Source of the DNA: Patiria miniata | Taxonomy: Eukaryota > Echinodermata > Asteroidea > Valvatida > Asterinidae | NCBI RefSeq assembly: GCF_015706575.1 | Contig: NW_024037051.1 | Span: 18,619,153 to 18,683,152, forward strand | Direction: 5' to 3' | Length of the DNA stretch: 64,000 nt | Part shown: piece by piece, positions 44,525-57,234 of the stretch | Layout of the letters: each line of letters opens with the position of its first letter | Position numbering within the stretch: the stretch's first letter is position 1 | The notes under the pieces: generated by a model | The model's input: only the letters and a program-made list of their open reading frames with translations | What the model was told of the DNA's origin: nothing | The model's database searches: none | Position numbers and translations under genes: made by a program

Positions 44525-47500
44525 AAGTAGTATGAATATAAATGAAATATGAATATTTGTGTTGTGGGCAAAAGCCATTTCTGATCACCGTGGGTCGGAT
44601 ATTAAGAATATTGTATAATATTTGTTATTTTTTTAACACATTCTTAAAAAAAAAATCTTGGATTTGGTCACAAACTGTAATGGAAACCGAGCGGTTCAAC
44701 AAAAGCAAAAAATCCACAGATCGCTTTTATTTTGTCTACAAATTGCCAGGCTTGCTTTTCCTCTGTATGGACTTTGAAATAAGGTCAATTCAATTTCAAT
44801 TATAATCGCGCTCGATTTGGTATTTGCCCGCGTGTAATATTTAAAACAAATACTAGTACGTGGTTTGTCAATATGGAAACTAGTGCCGGAAATAGATAAG
44901 TACTAGTCTATGTAGATATAGAACTTAAATAGGAATGATTAAAATGGTCTGAACATGTTTTTTTTCTTTCATTATGCCATATTTACAAGCCAGTACTGAA
45001 ATGTTGTACGCTATTGTTTTCTTTTTAAGCTCAAAGGAGCAGCAAACTCTTATAATTGAGATGTGTTTGTTTTGCATAGATTTCTTTGGTTGCCATATTT
45101 TTAAACTTAAACTATAAATTTAAACGTTGGGGATGAGAGGGGGGGGGGACGGGGACATGCGAGTAATTTTGTCCCGGTCCAAAGTGTGACATTTTCCCCT
45201 GATCTTGTTACCGTTTTGTTTTTTGTTACTTTGTCATTTGCCATCTAAGTATCAAATTAAAAGAATGACTGCAAACAATTTTATTATTTTTAAAGTTTGC
45301 TTTGCTAATGCTTGCTTGCTATTCATAATCACTCTGGGAAGACGATTGGATGAAGGAGTGCATCAGAATATTAAAATAATAGACGTCAGTAGAATTACAG
45401 TAATGTAGTTGTCAAGTTTGAATAATACAACCTCATAATAGCAATGTACCTTTCTCTCGTTATGTGTGATGATTATTGAATGTTGTTGATTGCCAAGCGC
45501 GCGGTCATGAAGGACTATAATGCATCTATACCTTTAAGGAGAGATTACATAAGGCCTGTGAAATGGCAAAACAATGCTGACAGCTAGAGAGGCAAGACAA
45601 CCTGCTATGACGAAAGTGTCAGAGAAAGAGTTTTAAGCCAGCAAATCAAGTTGTACTCCTAAGGGAAATAACAATTGCAATTAACAGGGACGGGAATAAA
45701 GTGTAGAAAGACCTATAACCACAATGCCGTACGAAGTCTACACGAGTTTTCTTCAGTGTGTATATTTTACCTATAACCTCCATCGTTTTCTGCGGGTTAA
45801 TCAGTGATTTCTTAACATCCTTCAATTATATTAAATAGTCCAACCATCGCCATCTGGTTCGGCTCCAAATCGTGCATCCATGCATTTTGATTGAAATGTT
45901 AACGGATTATTGTAAAGGAGTCGGAGTTATCGCAAATACAAAATAGAAGGCCATGCAGTTGTTTTTTTATGCACCCCTCTGGCCTAATTTTAAAGAATTT
46001 TGGCTTAGTGGCGTAGCGCGGGAACATCTAGACTGGTTCCCGGCCTCTCAATATCGGGACAGGTATATGGTGCATATTATATGCGTGACTAGTAGCCTAG
46101 GTCTGATTCCGCCGCCTGAATACAGAATTAGAACGATGATTGTAGCGCGAAACCAGCCTATTGCAAAATGGCGACATGGAGATACCAACACTATTGCGAA
46201 ATTTGTGTGGTGATAAGGCCAAAAAAAATATAGTCGGTCTCTTGTCAAACCGAATTTCCGGAATTGATGCGGCGACGCGTTTTATTTATTTATTTTTTTT
46301 TGGTGGCTTTTTTTTTTTCAAGCCAATTGTACAGACAAGGTGGGTACTATTTTGCTCTTTTGTGTCCTCATTATACATTAATGCCCTCCATAATTTGCCT
46401 TGGTGCCCTTTATCGTTTACCTTGCTGCAATTTCCCCATTCCTTGTTGCTCCTTGGTACAAAAAATTGAGGAGGTGCGGCAACAGAGGGCGCTGTTGTAG
46501 CAATTTGAAGGGGAAAAAAAGGTTGACGCGCATGATTAAAATCGACGCGCGCGCTGACCAGAGACCGAGTATTTTTTTGTTTTTTGGCCTAAGCTTCGAT
46601 TGTTTAGAGAGTGTCTCGGGCAACTATCAATAAAAAGAGGGGCACATTTGTTATTGAATACATGCATGAGCAATGGTTAAATCGATCATTGTGCGAAAGT
46701 TTACTCATGGATAAATCGTGACATTTTGTATCGCATTTTTTTATACGTGATTTCATATCTTATTGTACTTGGTTTGTGTATTTTGGGATTGAATGTAGTC
46801 TCTAATGTGATGAGAATATCGGCATGTACGTGTTTCCGTTATTTAGAATTAAAATATATTGAGCACATGAGGTATGAATCTATACATTTGATATATTGTC
46901 CCGTTTTAGTGTAAGTTGAGGTGATCATGAATAAAGAATTACAAATTAATCATATGAACGTGATTTGTAAAAGAAACTAAACCTTACAGGCTGAACCTTA
47001 CAGGTACTTATATTTCAAGTTGTTGCAAGTTGGAAATGTGTTTTGTATTAGGTACGTGTGTGGAAAAGTGTTAAAAATGGCAGTATAGACATTGGACAGA
47101 TCGTAATTATTTTGCACTTCATATTGATACACCACTTGGTTGACGTCCTTTAATTTATGGGCAATTCCATGAGAATGTCGACATAGCTGAAAATGGGAAA
47201 ATCTAATGAAATCTTCAGATTGAGTGGTGTGCCAGTGAGATGGTATGTCGTATGAATTTCTGTCAAAAGATTTCGTGTACTTATTTATTTCATTTATTTT
47301 TTTTTGGGGGGGGGGGCCTAAAATTATGGATTTTAAGTAGTCATTTTGGGCACCTTGTTTTTACACGCAAATGTAAACTTGTTTAATAGTATATATTTTC
47401 GGTTTTCACGGTTCGAGAGAAAGGTCCATACTTTGTGCCAAACGAGTTTTTTTGTGACTCGGAGATATTTTTTTTTTCTATCTTGTATCAAAGATGGATG

Positions 47501-47780
47501 AACAAAATGTAATTTACGTGAGTTACTGTAATATATCGCGCTAGGAATTTTACGATTGGTATTCTTTTAAAATAATTATTATGGTACCATATGACTTGCA
47601 AGCACCCTAATGGTGTAAGGGCACTGAACAGATTTCTCTAACCGTGAGTTACAGTATGAGAAAACTTTCAAATGCAAGGTATCTATTGTTTTCCATGTCT
47701 ATTTTGTGTAACGTGAGGTACCGATAAAAGACTTACTGCCAAACCAACACAATTTTATTTGCCTTTTTGTAGTTTAGTCG
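44525..47780. other. Intergenic, no gene supported
   Basis: AT-rich sequence with short homopolymers. A GGCGTAGCGCGGGAACATCT fragment near 46010 recalls the ends of the 8861 element family. No exon with convincing borders. Confidence 0.35.
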
Positions 47781-47785
47781 CTTAA

Positions 47786-48296
47786 AGCTATAGTCCATCA
47801 TTTGCAGCCATCCGAAAACGTAACTGGCGTATTATTGTTGAAAAACATACTTGGTTGAAAGATGGTAAGTGAACTAAACTCCCTGTGAAATTATTCTTTC
47901 TGGCAAGCTGTCATTTTGAAGTAATCAACGAAAGAAGGCCTTTCCAACGGTGCGTCTTAAGACGCACCGTAGGAGAATTTAAATTAGTAGTTCGTTTTGT
48001 TATTCGGCGCAGCGCGCGCAAGCATTGGCACGACGCACAGGCGCCCGCGGTTGCTATAATTCGTCGGATCAGTGCGCGACATCGCGTAAAGCTGCAATTC
48101 AAAACAATTCAAAACATGATTCAGCAACTTTTGATTTGAAATTGAGATCCTAGAATGCTGTGTTTCTCGGAATATACAGCTGAAGCTGAGCTGAAACTTC
48201 ATCAGGTTAGTTGTTCAGTATCCTTCATTAGATTTTGAACACTTTTGTTGCTTCAAACGAACAAAATGCACAAACTACAAATGATGGACTAGATCT
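47786..48296. mobile_element. piggyBac-like MITE, copy 2
   Basis: TTAA at 47782-47785 and 48297-48300; ends AGCTATAGTCCATCATTTG and CAAATGATGGACTAGATCT are inverted. The interior matches copy 1 (CTCCCTGTGAAATTATTCTT and so on). Confidence 0.8.
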
Positions 48297-48577
48297 TTAA
48301 CTTCATGGGAAATTCCGTCCTAAATCTGTAACTTTATTGAGTAACAGTACAAAGTTGATGGAAGACCCCTTCTCAATGTAACGTGAGTTACCGTGGAATT
48401 GCCAATGTGCTGATATTATGTAGGTGAAAATGAAGCTTGTTTCTATCGATTCCATTGTGCAAGAATTGTAGAAAGGCCTATGTAAATGGTTGATGCTATT
48501 TAAAGGATGATGCTTGATTCTATAGGCGCTAATGTTACGGTAACGTTGTAGGCCCTAGTCAGGCAGCTTAGTGAATG

Positions 48578-50769
48578 GATGTAGACATTCCGGACAAAAG
48601 CGCCAAATTTTCCATACAGGCTCCTCAATGCCTTAGCTAGTCAATTTTTGATTCAACCAACTTATCCAATGACATCATGGCGGCCATCTTCGATTTTAAA
48701 GATGGCGGCCATTTAAAACCTGCATCTACCAATATCTCATCTTCTAAGCCACTTAGGATTAAAGTTTTGGTGTCTAAACATAGGCCTACATATTCAGGGT
48801 CAAGGAATGCAACTGTACCATTTGGGATAGTGTCAAATGGTTAGTTTGTCCAAATACAGTATTGTGGCCATCTGGTATTTGAAACGTGGCCGCCATTTTA
48901 AACTTAAATCTCCGAATACGTGTATTGCATCTTTAAGCCACTATAAGGATCTAAATCTTGGTGTCTATACATATATTTTCAGGGTTATGGAACGCAACTA
49001 AACAATTTGGATTAGTACTTTCGGAAATCCGAAGAGGAAATGCCAGTAAGGGGAGGTGCAAATTACTTGTGTTGGTGGGTTTCAAGCATCCAGTGATCAA
49101 ACTGCATGTTGTTTAAGGATGGGCTGATCTCTCCCAGGCGGGGCACGCATACTCTGCTGAAGAATGGCGCGGAGCCAAAATTGTTCATCTTAGGGTGTGT
49201 GGTTTGGCTCTCCTTTCGGAGGTTGTTCAATTTCTTTATGATGTTACGGAGAACTAAATTTGGATGACTTGAATGACAAGATACGATGGAGTGTCACCCT
49301 AAGGTAGACAGGATGACTACAAGAGACCAAGGGCCCATTTGAAGGGGTCGGTTGGCTTCGCGGTTAACGTTCCTGAGATGGAACGAGTAGATTTGGGCCT
49401 TATAGAGATTGGCACGGGGGTGATTTCGCTCATAGTATAGAGACGGCTACGTGCTGAGCTAAGTTTTAATTGCTTCTATGGCTTCGAACGGGATGTAACA
49501 CAAAGATCGTCTGCGTAGATAAAACGCTCAATGTCCTGGTCTAAATCAAATTGTGATTTGTTTTGTGTAGGCGTTATACAGCAACGGAGCGAGCTATTTT
49601 CTTGCCGTCGATAGCGTTTTTGTTTTGTTCTGAACAATTCGAAGCTGTCTTTCAGAAGGGCTTCGATATGATCCGTAAATGCGAGGTATTGGGTCAACTC
49701 CAAGATCTTTTTGGGAGGCGGCAGTGGTTTACAGTATTATATGTGACCGAGCGAATGATCCGCAAAAATAGCTCCACTTATTTGTCGTTTTGAAACCCAT
49801 CCTCGGCTTGCTGGCCGCAATCCAGGTTGCTGAGGGATAAGGGATGTTTCAGCAATTGGGACATGCCTGTTTAGGATCAGGCACTCGAACATGAACAAAA
49901 ACTGTAATGGGTTCCTGTCTGTACCATGTTACCTGTTACATCCAAAGCCTGCAGTGCACTAGATAATGTGGCTTCAAGAATCAAAGTGTATGCGGTGCTG
50001 AGTGCAATAATTTCTGCAGTTGCAAATGTGAGAATTAGGGCGAGCACTTTTAAACTGTAAACTTTTGTGAGTGAGGACATTTATTCTCATATAATGTTGT
50101 GTAACTTCATACAGTATTTTCGGTGACTGCAGTATATATCAACGGTATTCTGTTCGAGACGTTATCGTCAATTTGACTATTTTGTGTGTATAAGTAAACT
50201 CATCTTGGTCTCTTCTGAATAAAAGAGTTGTATTTCCTGACCCTGAAAATGTATGTTTTGACACCGTAGGCTGAGATATCAGTAAATGCATTTATTATTT
50301 GGCGGCCATCTTTAAAATCGAAGATAGCCACACTAGTGTACAAACTGAACATTTGACACTGTCATATATGGTATAGTTGCATTCCTTGACCATGATTGTT
50401 TGGACGCCAACATTTTAATCCTGGCTTAGAAGAACAAATATTGGTAGATATAGCTTTTCAATGGCGGCATCTTTAAAATCCAAGATGGGCAACGCAATGT
50501 ATGGACAAACAAACCATTTGACACTTTCCCAAATTGTACAGTTGCATTCCTTGACCCTACACAATTAGTTTAGGCACCAAAACTTTAATCCTAAGTGGCT
50601 CAGAAGATGAGATATGGGTAAAAATAGGTTTTCAATGGCAGCCATCTTTAAAATCCAAGATGGCCGCCATATTGTTATTGGATAAGTTGGTTCCTGTCAC
50701 AAATTGAAAGCTAAGGCATTGAGGAGCATGTATGGACAATTTGGCGCTTTTGTTTGGAATGTCCACATC
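48578..50769. mobile_element. 2.2-kb long-inverted-repeat element
   Basis: GATGTAGACATTCCGGACAA on the left pairs with TTTGGAATGTCCACATC on the right. Similarity continues through ATGGCGGCCATCTT/AAGATGGCCGCCAT and the GGGTCAAGGAATGCAACTGT block for some 450-550 bp. Within each arm a roughly 200-bp unit repeats two or three times. It encloses a reverse-transcriptase relic. Confidence 0.75.
49060..49710 (-). pseudogene. Reverse-transcriptase relic of a LINE
   Basis: On the minus strand FIYADDLCV (RT catalytic YADD) is followed, with breaks, by KPFEAIEAIKT and a region that reads SFHLRN then REANRPLQ, characteristic of one LINE RT family. Upstream residues (LALKDSFEL-like) are degraded. Stops and frame changes show that it is dead. 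Confidence 0.6.
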
Positions 50770-52102
50770 AATTCCAAAAGCTGCCCGACTATTATCGTTA
50801 AGCGGTAGGAGACTTCTTTTCACAGAAAGTCTCCTAGAAATGATTGTCATAGTTTGCTCATTTGGAGACATCGGATCAGATTGTTGAGAACTGCACCTAA
50901 CCGAATTTCAGACACTTCTGACTGAATAGACCCGAGACGTAATGACGTAATGGCTTTGTTTACATATGCGCTTAATGGGAGCGAAGTCAGGAAGCCAGAT
51001 AAAGTGGGGTCCGCCTACTACATAGGAAAGCGTACATGTCAACAAAGTGTGACGTCATTACGTCTTAGGCTTATGACTTTGTCTCAAGTTCAATCGGACA
51101 CTGATTGCAGAACGCAGATGTACCGTGGCCTGCCTTACCGTCGTTGACAACATCCGGTGCGTCTTATAGAAAACCAAATCAAGACAGATACCAGCCTGAT
51201 GGGTTGGTCTGGACCAGATATAGTTGTGTGCAACCAGAAACACGGGTGAAGTCTAGTGCAGCACGTCCATAGGCGTCTGCCGGTGACACTGAAGCAAACC
51301 ATTCTCGGTGATGGGCGTTGATCACCAACAAAAACAAACACCAGTCAGTTGCCGTGTCAAGCGCAGCCTGCTCTGTTTTCCCGTCCAGTAACTTACAGCA
51401 ACGCGAGGCCAGCGACCGATGGCCGTTAAGAATGGCTTTCGAAAATTTGCAATTTTATGGCAAACCACAACCGATCCAAACTAAGTTGTCTCATGTAGTT
51501 AAAGACCTACTAAATACATCTATCCAGGTATTTCTTTTCTCAAAAAAATGGTTTCGATGAATTTTGACGATATTATTCCTCGGACAAATCGACTAAAAAT
51601 TATGTCATGAAATTTCCGGGTTTTTTCGAAAACGACGAAAGTCTCCCAAATGTTAATATACTCAAAGGAAAGAATGAACCTTCATCTACAAAATATCTCG
51701 TGATAGTGATGTCGTTCATATCTTAAGAATTCAATGTACACCTAATGTTTCCAACAACTTCCATTATTCACAACGCGAAAAAGATCGTCGCCATTGCATG
51801 CATCGTAAAAGCATACAGCAAGGAACGCAAACACGGTATGACCTTGTGACCCCACACGCGCCGCCCGCCCACTGATTGGTCAAGCTGGAGATGGCTCCTT
51901 AATATTCATGTCATTCATTGCACGTTCGCACGTGCTGTTCAAGAAGTTGGCCTACTTTAATACGTTCGTTTACACGCGTACATGTGATTGCAACTTATGA
52001 AATCTCGCAAAAGTCTTTCAACCGGCGATTTGGACCAAACATTAGAATTCTCCTCAGTGTTTCACATGAAATAGAAGCGTACTACTTTCCTCTTTCTGTT
52101 TA
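50770..52102. other. Intergenic, no gene supported
   Basis: Mixed sequence with two TGACGTCATTACGTC-like CRE-type palindromes (50940, 51050). The frames present are short and lack borders. Confidence 0.3.
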
Positions 52103-52564
52103 CCCTAAAGGGGCCGGGGGCGGAATCCGCCCCCCCCCCTCAACATTTTCCGTGATAGCTTCTAAAAATCATTTTTTCGCAACCCGAGCTGTTATGACTT
52201 TTTAGCCTCGAGCTTTGCGCATCTTTTGATACCAAAAACATAAAAATCGGACCCCGGGTTGCCGCGTAGCGAAAAATTTTCCGGCGCTACGCGCCGTGAA
52301 AACTGAAATAGTTTTGCATATACTTCGTGTACACAGAGCAGAATTGCCATTCGTACATATGAATAATTAATTAGCCATAATTCCAAAACCCTTTGGCCTA
52401 TAGTCATGAAATTTCTTGGGTATGTTTAGGAAGAGTTGCTCTATGCATGTGCCGAGTTTCACAATTTTTCGTCACTCGATTGCCGAGATCTTAGGGGGGG
52501 GGGGCGGAATCCGCCCCCCCCCCCCCGGCTGAGGGATGGTCAAAATAACCCGGCCCCTTTAGGG
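52103..52564. mobile_element. PIF/Harbinger-type MITE
   Basis: Ends CCCTAAAGGGGCCGGG and CCCGGCCCCTTTAGGG are inverted and flanked by TTA (52100-52102, 52565-52567). Inside are two GGCGGAATCCGCCCCCC palindromes. Three-base TTA/TAA duplications are typical of Harbinger elements. Confidence 0.7.
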
Positions 52565-52661
52565 TTAAGCCTGGCCATCTTTTGGCCGTTTTTAAGAATC
52601 GAATGTACAACCTAAAACTATCGGCCCTCGCTTTTGTAGATATAAAATATGATTTTGTTTG

Positions 52662-52722
52662 ACCATGGAGGAATAAGAACACATAATATGAATACACATG
52701 TTCTTATATTCCTCCATGGTTT
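52662..52722. repeat. Short hairpin
   Basis: ACCATGGAGGAATAAGAACA and TGTTCTTATATTCCTCCATGG are near-exact inverses with about 18 bases between. Confidence 0.7.
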
Positions 52723-55298
52723 GACAGGCCGTAATACAAAAGCAGTTATATTTCATTTGGTATCAAAATAAAGCACACGATTTAAATTTTTCACTTATTT
52801 AGCCATCTTGGCCAAACAGTGCACGTATCGTACTTTTTGTGCTTTTCTGTAGTCTCGAATACATCTCGTAAAATCTCGCGCACGCTTTTGTGCCCGTGCG
52901 TGCGTGACCCGCCCGCGGGACAAGAAACTGAGGTCAAACGGGGCCCGGCTGTTTGCGTGATGGCCACTGACTAGACTGAACACGTCTGCCTTTACTCGAT
53001 CATCTTCGGCGGTCATAGTGGCCGGCAGTTAGCAGACAATCGTAAATGGAGCTCGTCTCAATCCGCACTTGACGCACCAAAGATGTAAAAATTCTGGAGT
53101 TTGGCGTGCAAACGGACAACAGAAAATTCGTGATGCATTTGTTGTTCGTCTTCTGTGAGCCGAGAAACCTTCACGGATATGAAGTCACAACGAATGAGCA
53201 AAGGCTGACAAACCCAGGAATTTTCAGCTCTGCACTAGCTATGACGAAAGTATTAAGAAACTAACGTTTCAGCACGGATGATGACGTCATGAGATTGACC
53301 TAAACGATGCGCCAAGATGGGCAGCTCCACCTTAAGACAAAACAAACAAACATGATGTATTTTTGATTCGCACTTATCTGAGTTGGGAGAAGCGGAAGAT
53401 GGAAGAACAGATACGTGACTATTACACCATTGCAGAGTCAACTTCTACAGAAGACGGACACCATCTTTCGGGGGGCGCTGCATTGCTACATTATAACTCC
53501 GCTATTCGCTTTCCAAGGGACAATAAACAGCCACTCGCTTAAAAAACTCATATGGCTGTGCTTTTTGCCGGATGCCCGGCAAATGAAAGCTTCATTTAAG
53601 TGTTGATGCTTTATGTTTATGTTTTGGATGGTATGCATATGCAACATTCAACAGAGGGCGCTATGCATACCGGAAGTAGGGCCGGGATCGCGCCGTGCAG
53701 TTGGAGTAGTGTAAGGATCCCAAACCATCGGCATGATCGGTAAGGAGATTCCTTAGTTTCCTTTGATTCCTCTATAGGTGAACCACATTTGGAAATGTTG
53801 GGCACAGTTGCAGAATACCCTGCCACTCGATCGATCTATGCGCCACCGTCACGGTGTATGCATACGCGATTTATGAACACTGCGCCGCTCACTGCGGAAA
53901 ATGTGCTGAGTATTGCTATATTAAGTACGGCACCTACTAGTACTACTGCTAGTAGTAGTAGTAGTACTAGCCCAGGTACGGTAGACTCCTTTCCTCCCTA
54001 CGTAACGGAGGGAGTCCAGGGTATGAAGGGCTCAAAACCGGGCGAAAAAAATTATGACCAATATTTTCAATATTTTTAGTAAATTTTAGTACCTTGTTGG
54101 AGAAGCCATTTTTACGTCAGAGTATTCTATGGAGTATGTGTCTTTATCTATTGGGCCGCTGGGTTCAGGAATTCCATATGCAATGCTGATCGACCTTAAT
54201 CAGGAAAATAAACTCTAAAGCAACCTTAAACTTGTACGTGTTTGTAGACTCTTTTCATCAGTTTCTCACCGCCGAGTCTATTCTAGTCGAACATGACATA
54301 CGTCCGTGCAGGGTGTAGTCTGGTTCCCTAGACCTGACAAATTATTCTCGGCCCTCATATCACGTCTGGTCTGCAGGTATGCAACTTTTCCTTGGATCAG
54401 CTGATTTCCTCTTTTTTTTCACTTCCAGTGTGTGCCATTGAAAATAGAAAAACACTGTACAAAGTCTAGCTGGGAAAGATTTGAATTTCCTCTTTTTTTG
54501 TGTGACTTCCCAGTTGCATGCCTGGGTCTGGGAGCCAGACTATGAAAGGAAGAGGGAAGAAGAAAACAATGGAGATTGTAAATAATAAACACTGTTGCTC
54601 AAAACTCGGCGAAGCTGAAATCAGGTTCTGCAACCCATGGCAAAAGATAGTACATTGTACATTCTGTCATGTTGTCACGAGCTGCCACGCAAGGTACCTT
54701 CACATACGGCGTTTGACAGCTACAGCTGCACAAAACACAAGCATGTGGCAGTTACGAATTGAGCGGATATACTTTGAAAGGATTGAGCAATTTCAGAAAT
54801 TTTTCATCTAAAAGTACCGGTAGGTTATCAAATTGGCTTTCCAGTCATTATTATTTTGGTGCTACATATATTTTAAAATCTGAAATACACTTTTTTCAGT
54901 TTTGGGTTCCGCTTTTTTTTAAACTCAACCTGTAGAGCAGGTTATGGGACACTACCTATATAGGCTCATGCCCTGAATCGTAAGAAAAAAGTATGTAAAT
55001 TTGGTAAAAGGTGTACATGTACTTGGGATTAGGAGCCTTTCTCCAATAGAGAACAACAAAATACCTGAATGTTTTTTTAGACTGGGCAGATCAATCTTCC
55101 CGCCATAGTTTGGACCGCCCAAACTACAGTTGTGATGGGTTGCTTTTGTTTGGATATTCAGCAACACATGCTTAAATGTAAAAATATTTATAAAGTATGT
55201 TTTTGTTGAATATGTGCATTGATTAACATTTTTACCATTCCATGCATGATCTAGGTTGATATTCCAGCAGCGCATCCTGAATCGTTACAGCTGCAGCC
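52723..55298. other. Upstream region of the paralogue, no gene supported
   Basis: No exon could be supported. It has a TACTAGTACTACTGCTAGTA microsatellite-like palindrome near 53933 and otherwise ordinary sequence. Confidence 0.3.
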
Positions 55299-55400
55299 AT
55301 GTTGAGTCGTGGCATGATGTCTTTCACCCTAATTCTCATGGTTGTGGTGCCCACTATCCTACTAACTGGTCTTGACGGAAGTACAGGTACCATGGTAACG
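55299..55400 (+). CDS. Paralogue exon 1: start codon and signal peptide
   Basis: The ATG at 55299 shares the gcagccATG context of the first gene. It encodes 34 residues with the hydrophobic core FTLILMVVVPTILL, then GLDGST. The donor is ACG|GTGAGT, phase 0 as in the first gene. It begins a second gene of the same family, about 11.8 kb downstream of the first gene's stop. Confidence 0.65.
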
Positions 55401-55562
55401 GTGAGTTTTCTCCTGACAAATTTTCAATTGTATGTTTTGGTTTAATGAAAAAAAATACTTTATTCCGATTGGGGGGGGGGGGGCTTGCAACCTTTTGAAA
55501 AATGGCTTTCATTTTGCACAAATCTAATCAATTGAATTTTGAAGAAAAAAATCAATAGCTAA

Positions 55563-55939
55563 GGCCAAAAAAAAAAGTCTCCGGTTTCTGGTATGCGCGC
55601 GCGTCGCCGTAGCCATGCGCGTCGGCAAAATGAAAAAGTTTTTTTTTCAATACAAGATGATGTCTCACATCCGCCAAACTCACTGGTTTGACTGGAATCC
55701 TGCTGCTGCACAATTTTAACGTGTTTTTAGATGGGGTTATGATCGAGAATAAGCTTTATGTGGCCTCTCAGGACTCCCAAATATTTGCACTAAGTTTAGT
55801 CGGGCACCATTTGCAGTCATCAGCCGACATTTGAAGCCAAAAAAAAAAAAAAAAAGGTAAAAAAAAAAAAAAGCCGCGTCGCCGCACCACTTTTGGGGCA
55901 AGCTCCATACCAGAAAGCGGAGACTTTTTTTTTTTTGCC
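55563..55939. mobile_element. TAA-flanked MITE in paralogue intron 1
   Basis: GGCCAAAAAAAAAAGTCTCC...GGAGAC then T-run and GCC, with TAA on both sides (55560-55562, 55940-55942). The GTCTCCGGTTTCTGGTATG arm pairs with CATACCAGAAAGCGGAGAC. Confidence 0.7.
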
Positions 55940-56227
55940 TAAACGTCTGTGGATTTTTTTTGTTTGTTCTATGGCTAATTCAAAAGTGAATAACAATCGG
56001 AAAAAAACATATCTTTTTCGAAATATAACTTGCAAATAGCACCAGGAATGCATCTTTGCAAAAAAAAAAGCAAATATAAAACTTACACACAGATTCCTCT
56101 CCTCCTCCCCCCCCCCCCCCCCTCCAACCAAGAAAGACATTTACAATTTTTTTAGCTCATATTTTGAAACAAACTTACATCCTAGCTTATTAAGGCAGAG
56201 TTAAATATAGTCCTAACATGTCAATAG

Positions 56228-56288
56228 CGCCATAGACAAGGGAGGGGGAGTGGGTCACCCACCCACACTCCTCCCTTGTCTATGGCAC
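56228..56288. repeat. Short hairpin
   Basis: GCCATAGACAAGGGAGGGGG and its inverse CTCCTCCCTTGTCTATGGC form a stem of about 20 bp with a GTGGGTCACCCACC centre. Confidence 0.7.
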
Positions 56289-56344
56289 TTGGAGAGGTCC
56301 TCTCCCACCATTTTCAGGTTTATTTACTGTCCTCTTAAACGCTT

Positions 56345-57000
56345 TGTTTTGGCATACATGTTTAATAAGGGAATAAATGTGTGCTTCGGAGGTTTTTATC
56401 ACTCTGTTTAACTTAAGACCACTTAGAGTCTGGGTGCTGATAATTACCCGAGCCGGAGGCGAGGGTAATTATCAGCAACCAGACTCTAAGTGGTCTTAAA
56501 CAGAGTGATAAATACCGACGGAGCACATATTTATTCCCATTCATAAATACCTTTTCGGTAAGAAAAAATGATATAATTCGTTCTAAACATCCCGATTTTG
56601 TTCAACAAATTCACTTTATGCTTTTTGAAACATCCCTCTTGCAAAATAATGGAGTGTTCAGCTGGCGAGTAAGATGTAAACAACCCTTTTATGGAGATTG
56701 ATGCGCGCGTATCATGTTCTGCGCGATGTCGCGCAGATCGCACCTGGCGCGTTGCGTTTTGAATTTAGAACTTTAAAATTCTGACTCCTTGGTAGTGTTG
56801 CGCATGCCTACGTGAGGATTGTGAACGTTCAACCAATGAAACGATAAGAGGCACTGGATTTTTAGGAGTCCACATTTTATTGTGACACTGGAAAAGTGTT
56901 TAAGACCAGCTAGCCATGTCTTTATCATCTGTTTAAGACCGGCCACGTGATGGGCTCTCGACCAATAGGAATGCGTAAACTGTCTTAGGTATTTATGAAT
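56345..57000. mobile_element. Long inverted-repeat element, copy 2
   Basis: ACTTAGAGTCTGG and CCAGACTCTAAGT form its hairpin. The right portion (AACGTTCAACCAATGAAACG, then TAAGACCAGCTAGCCATGTC and AATGCGTAAACTGTCTTAGG) matches 22705-22895. Uninterrupted here, unlike copy 1. Confidence 0.7.
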
Positions 57001-57112
57001 GTTATATAATGCTGAAATTGGCCTTATGATGCGTGAATTGTGATGGATTGGTGATATTGGTGGACTTAATTGTCTATGCTCTTTAAGGAAATGTAGGTCT
57101 TACATTTTTTAG

Positions 57113-57234
57113 CCCCCAGAAAAGCAAGAATGTGATGGAGACGGAAGTGAGACTCTCTGTCTGGGATCCCCAACAAGTAATTGCTTCTGTCTTAAAGGAA
57201 CATATTACAAGCAGGAGTGTGATAGCAAGAATGG
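57113..57234 (+). CDS. Paralogue exon 2: Cys-rich ectodomain segment (gene continues, partial)
   Basis: The acceptor attttttag opens a phase-0 frame that starts PPEKQECD, then has ETLC, NCFC and GTYYKQECD, aligning with 10592-10728 in order and spacing. It ends in phase 2 (GG|GTAAGT), as its homologue does. I found no match to the later TNFR-repeat exon between here and 64000, so the gene either continues outside the window past the LINE insertions or is broken. Confidence 0.7.

Noticed and set aside
53789..54079. 96-codon open frame with Ser/Thr repeats
   Set aside because: The low-complexity part comes from a TAGTAC microsatellite; no domain or paired exon.
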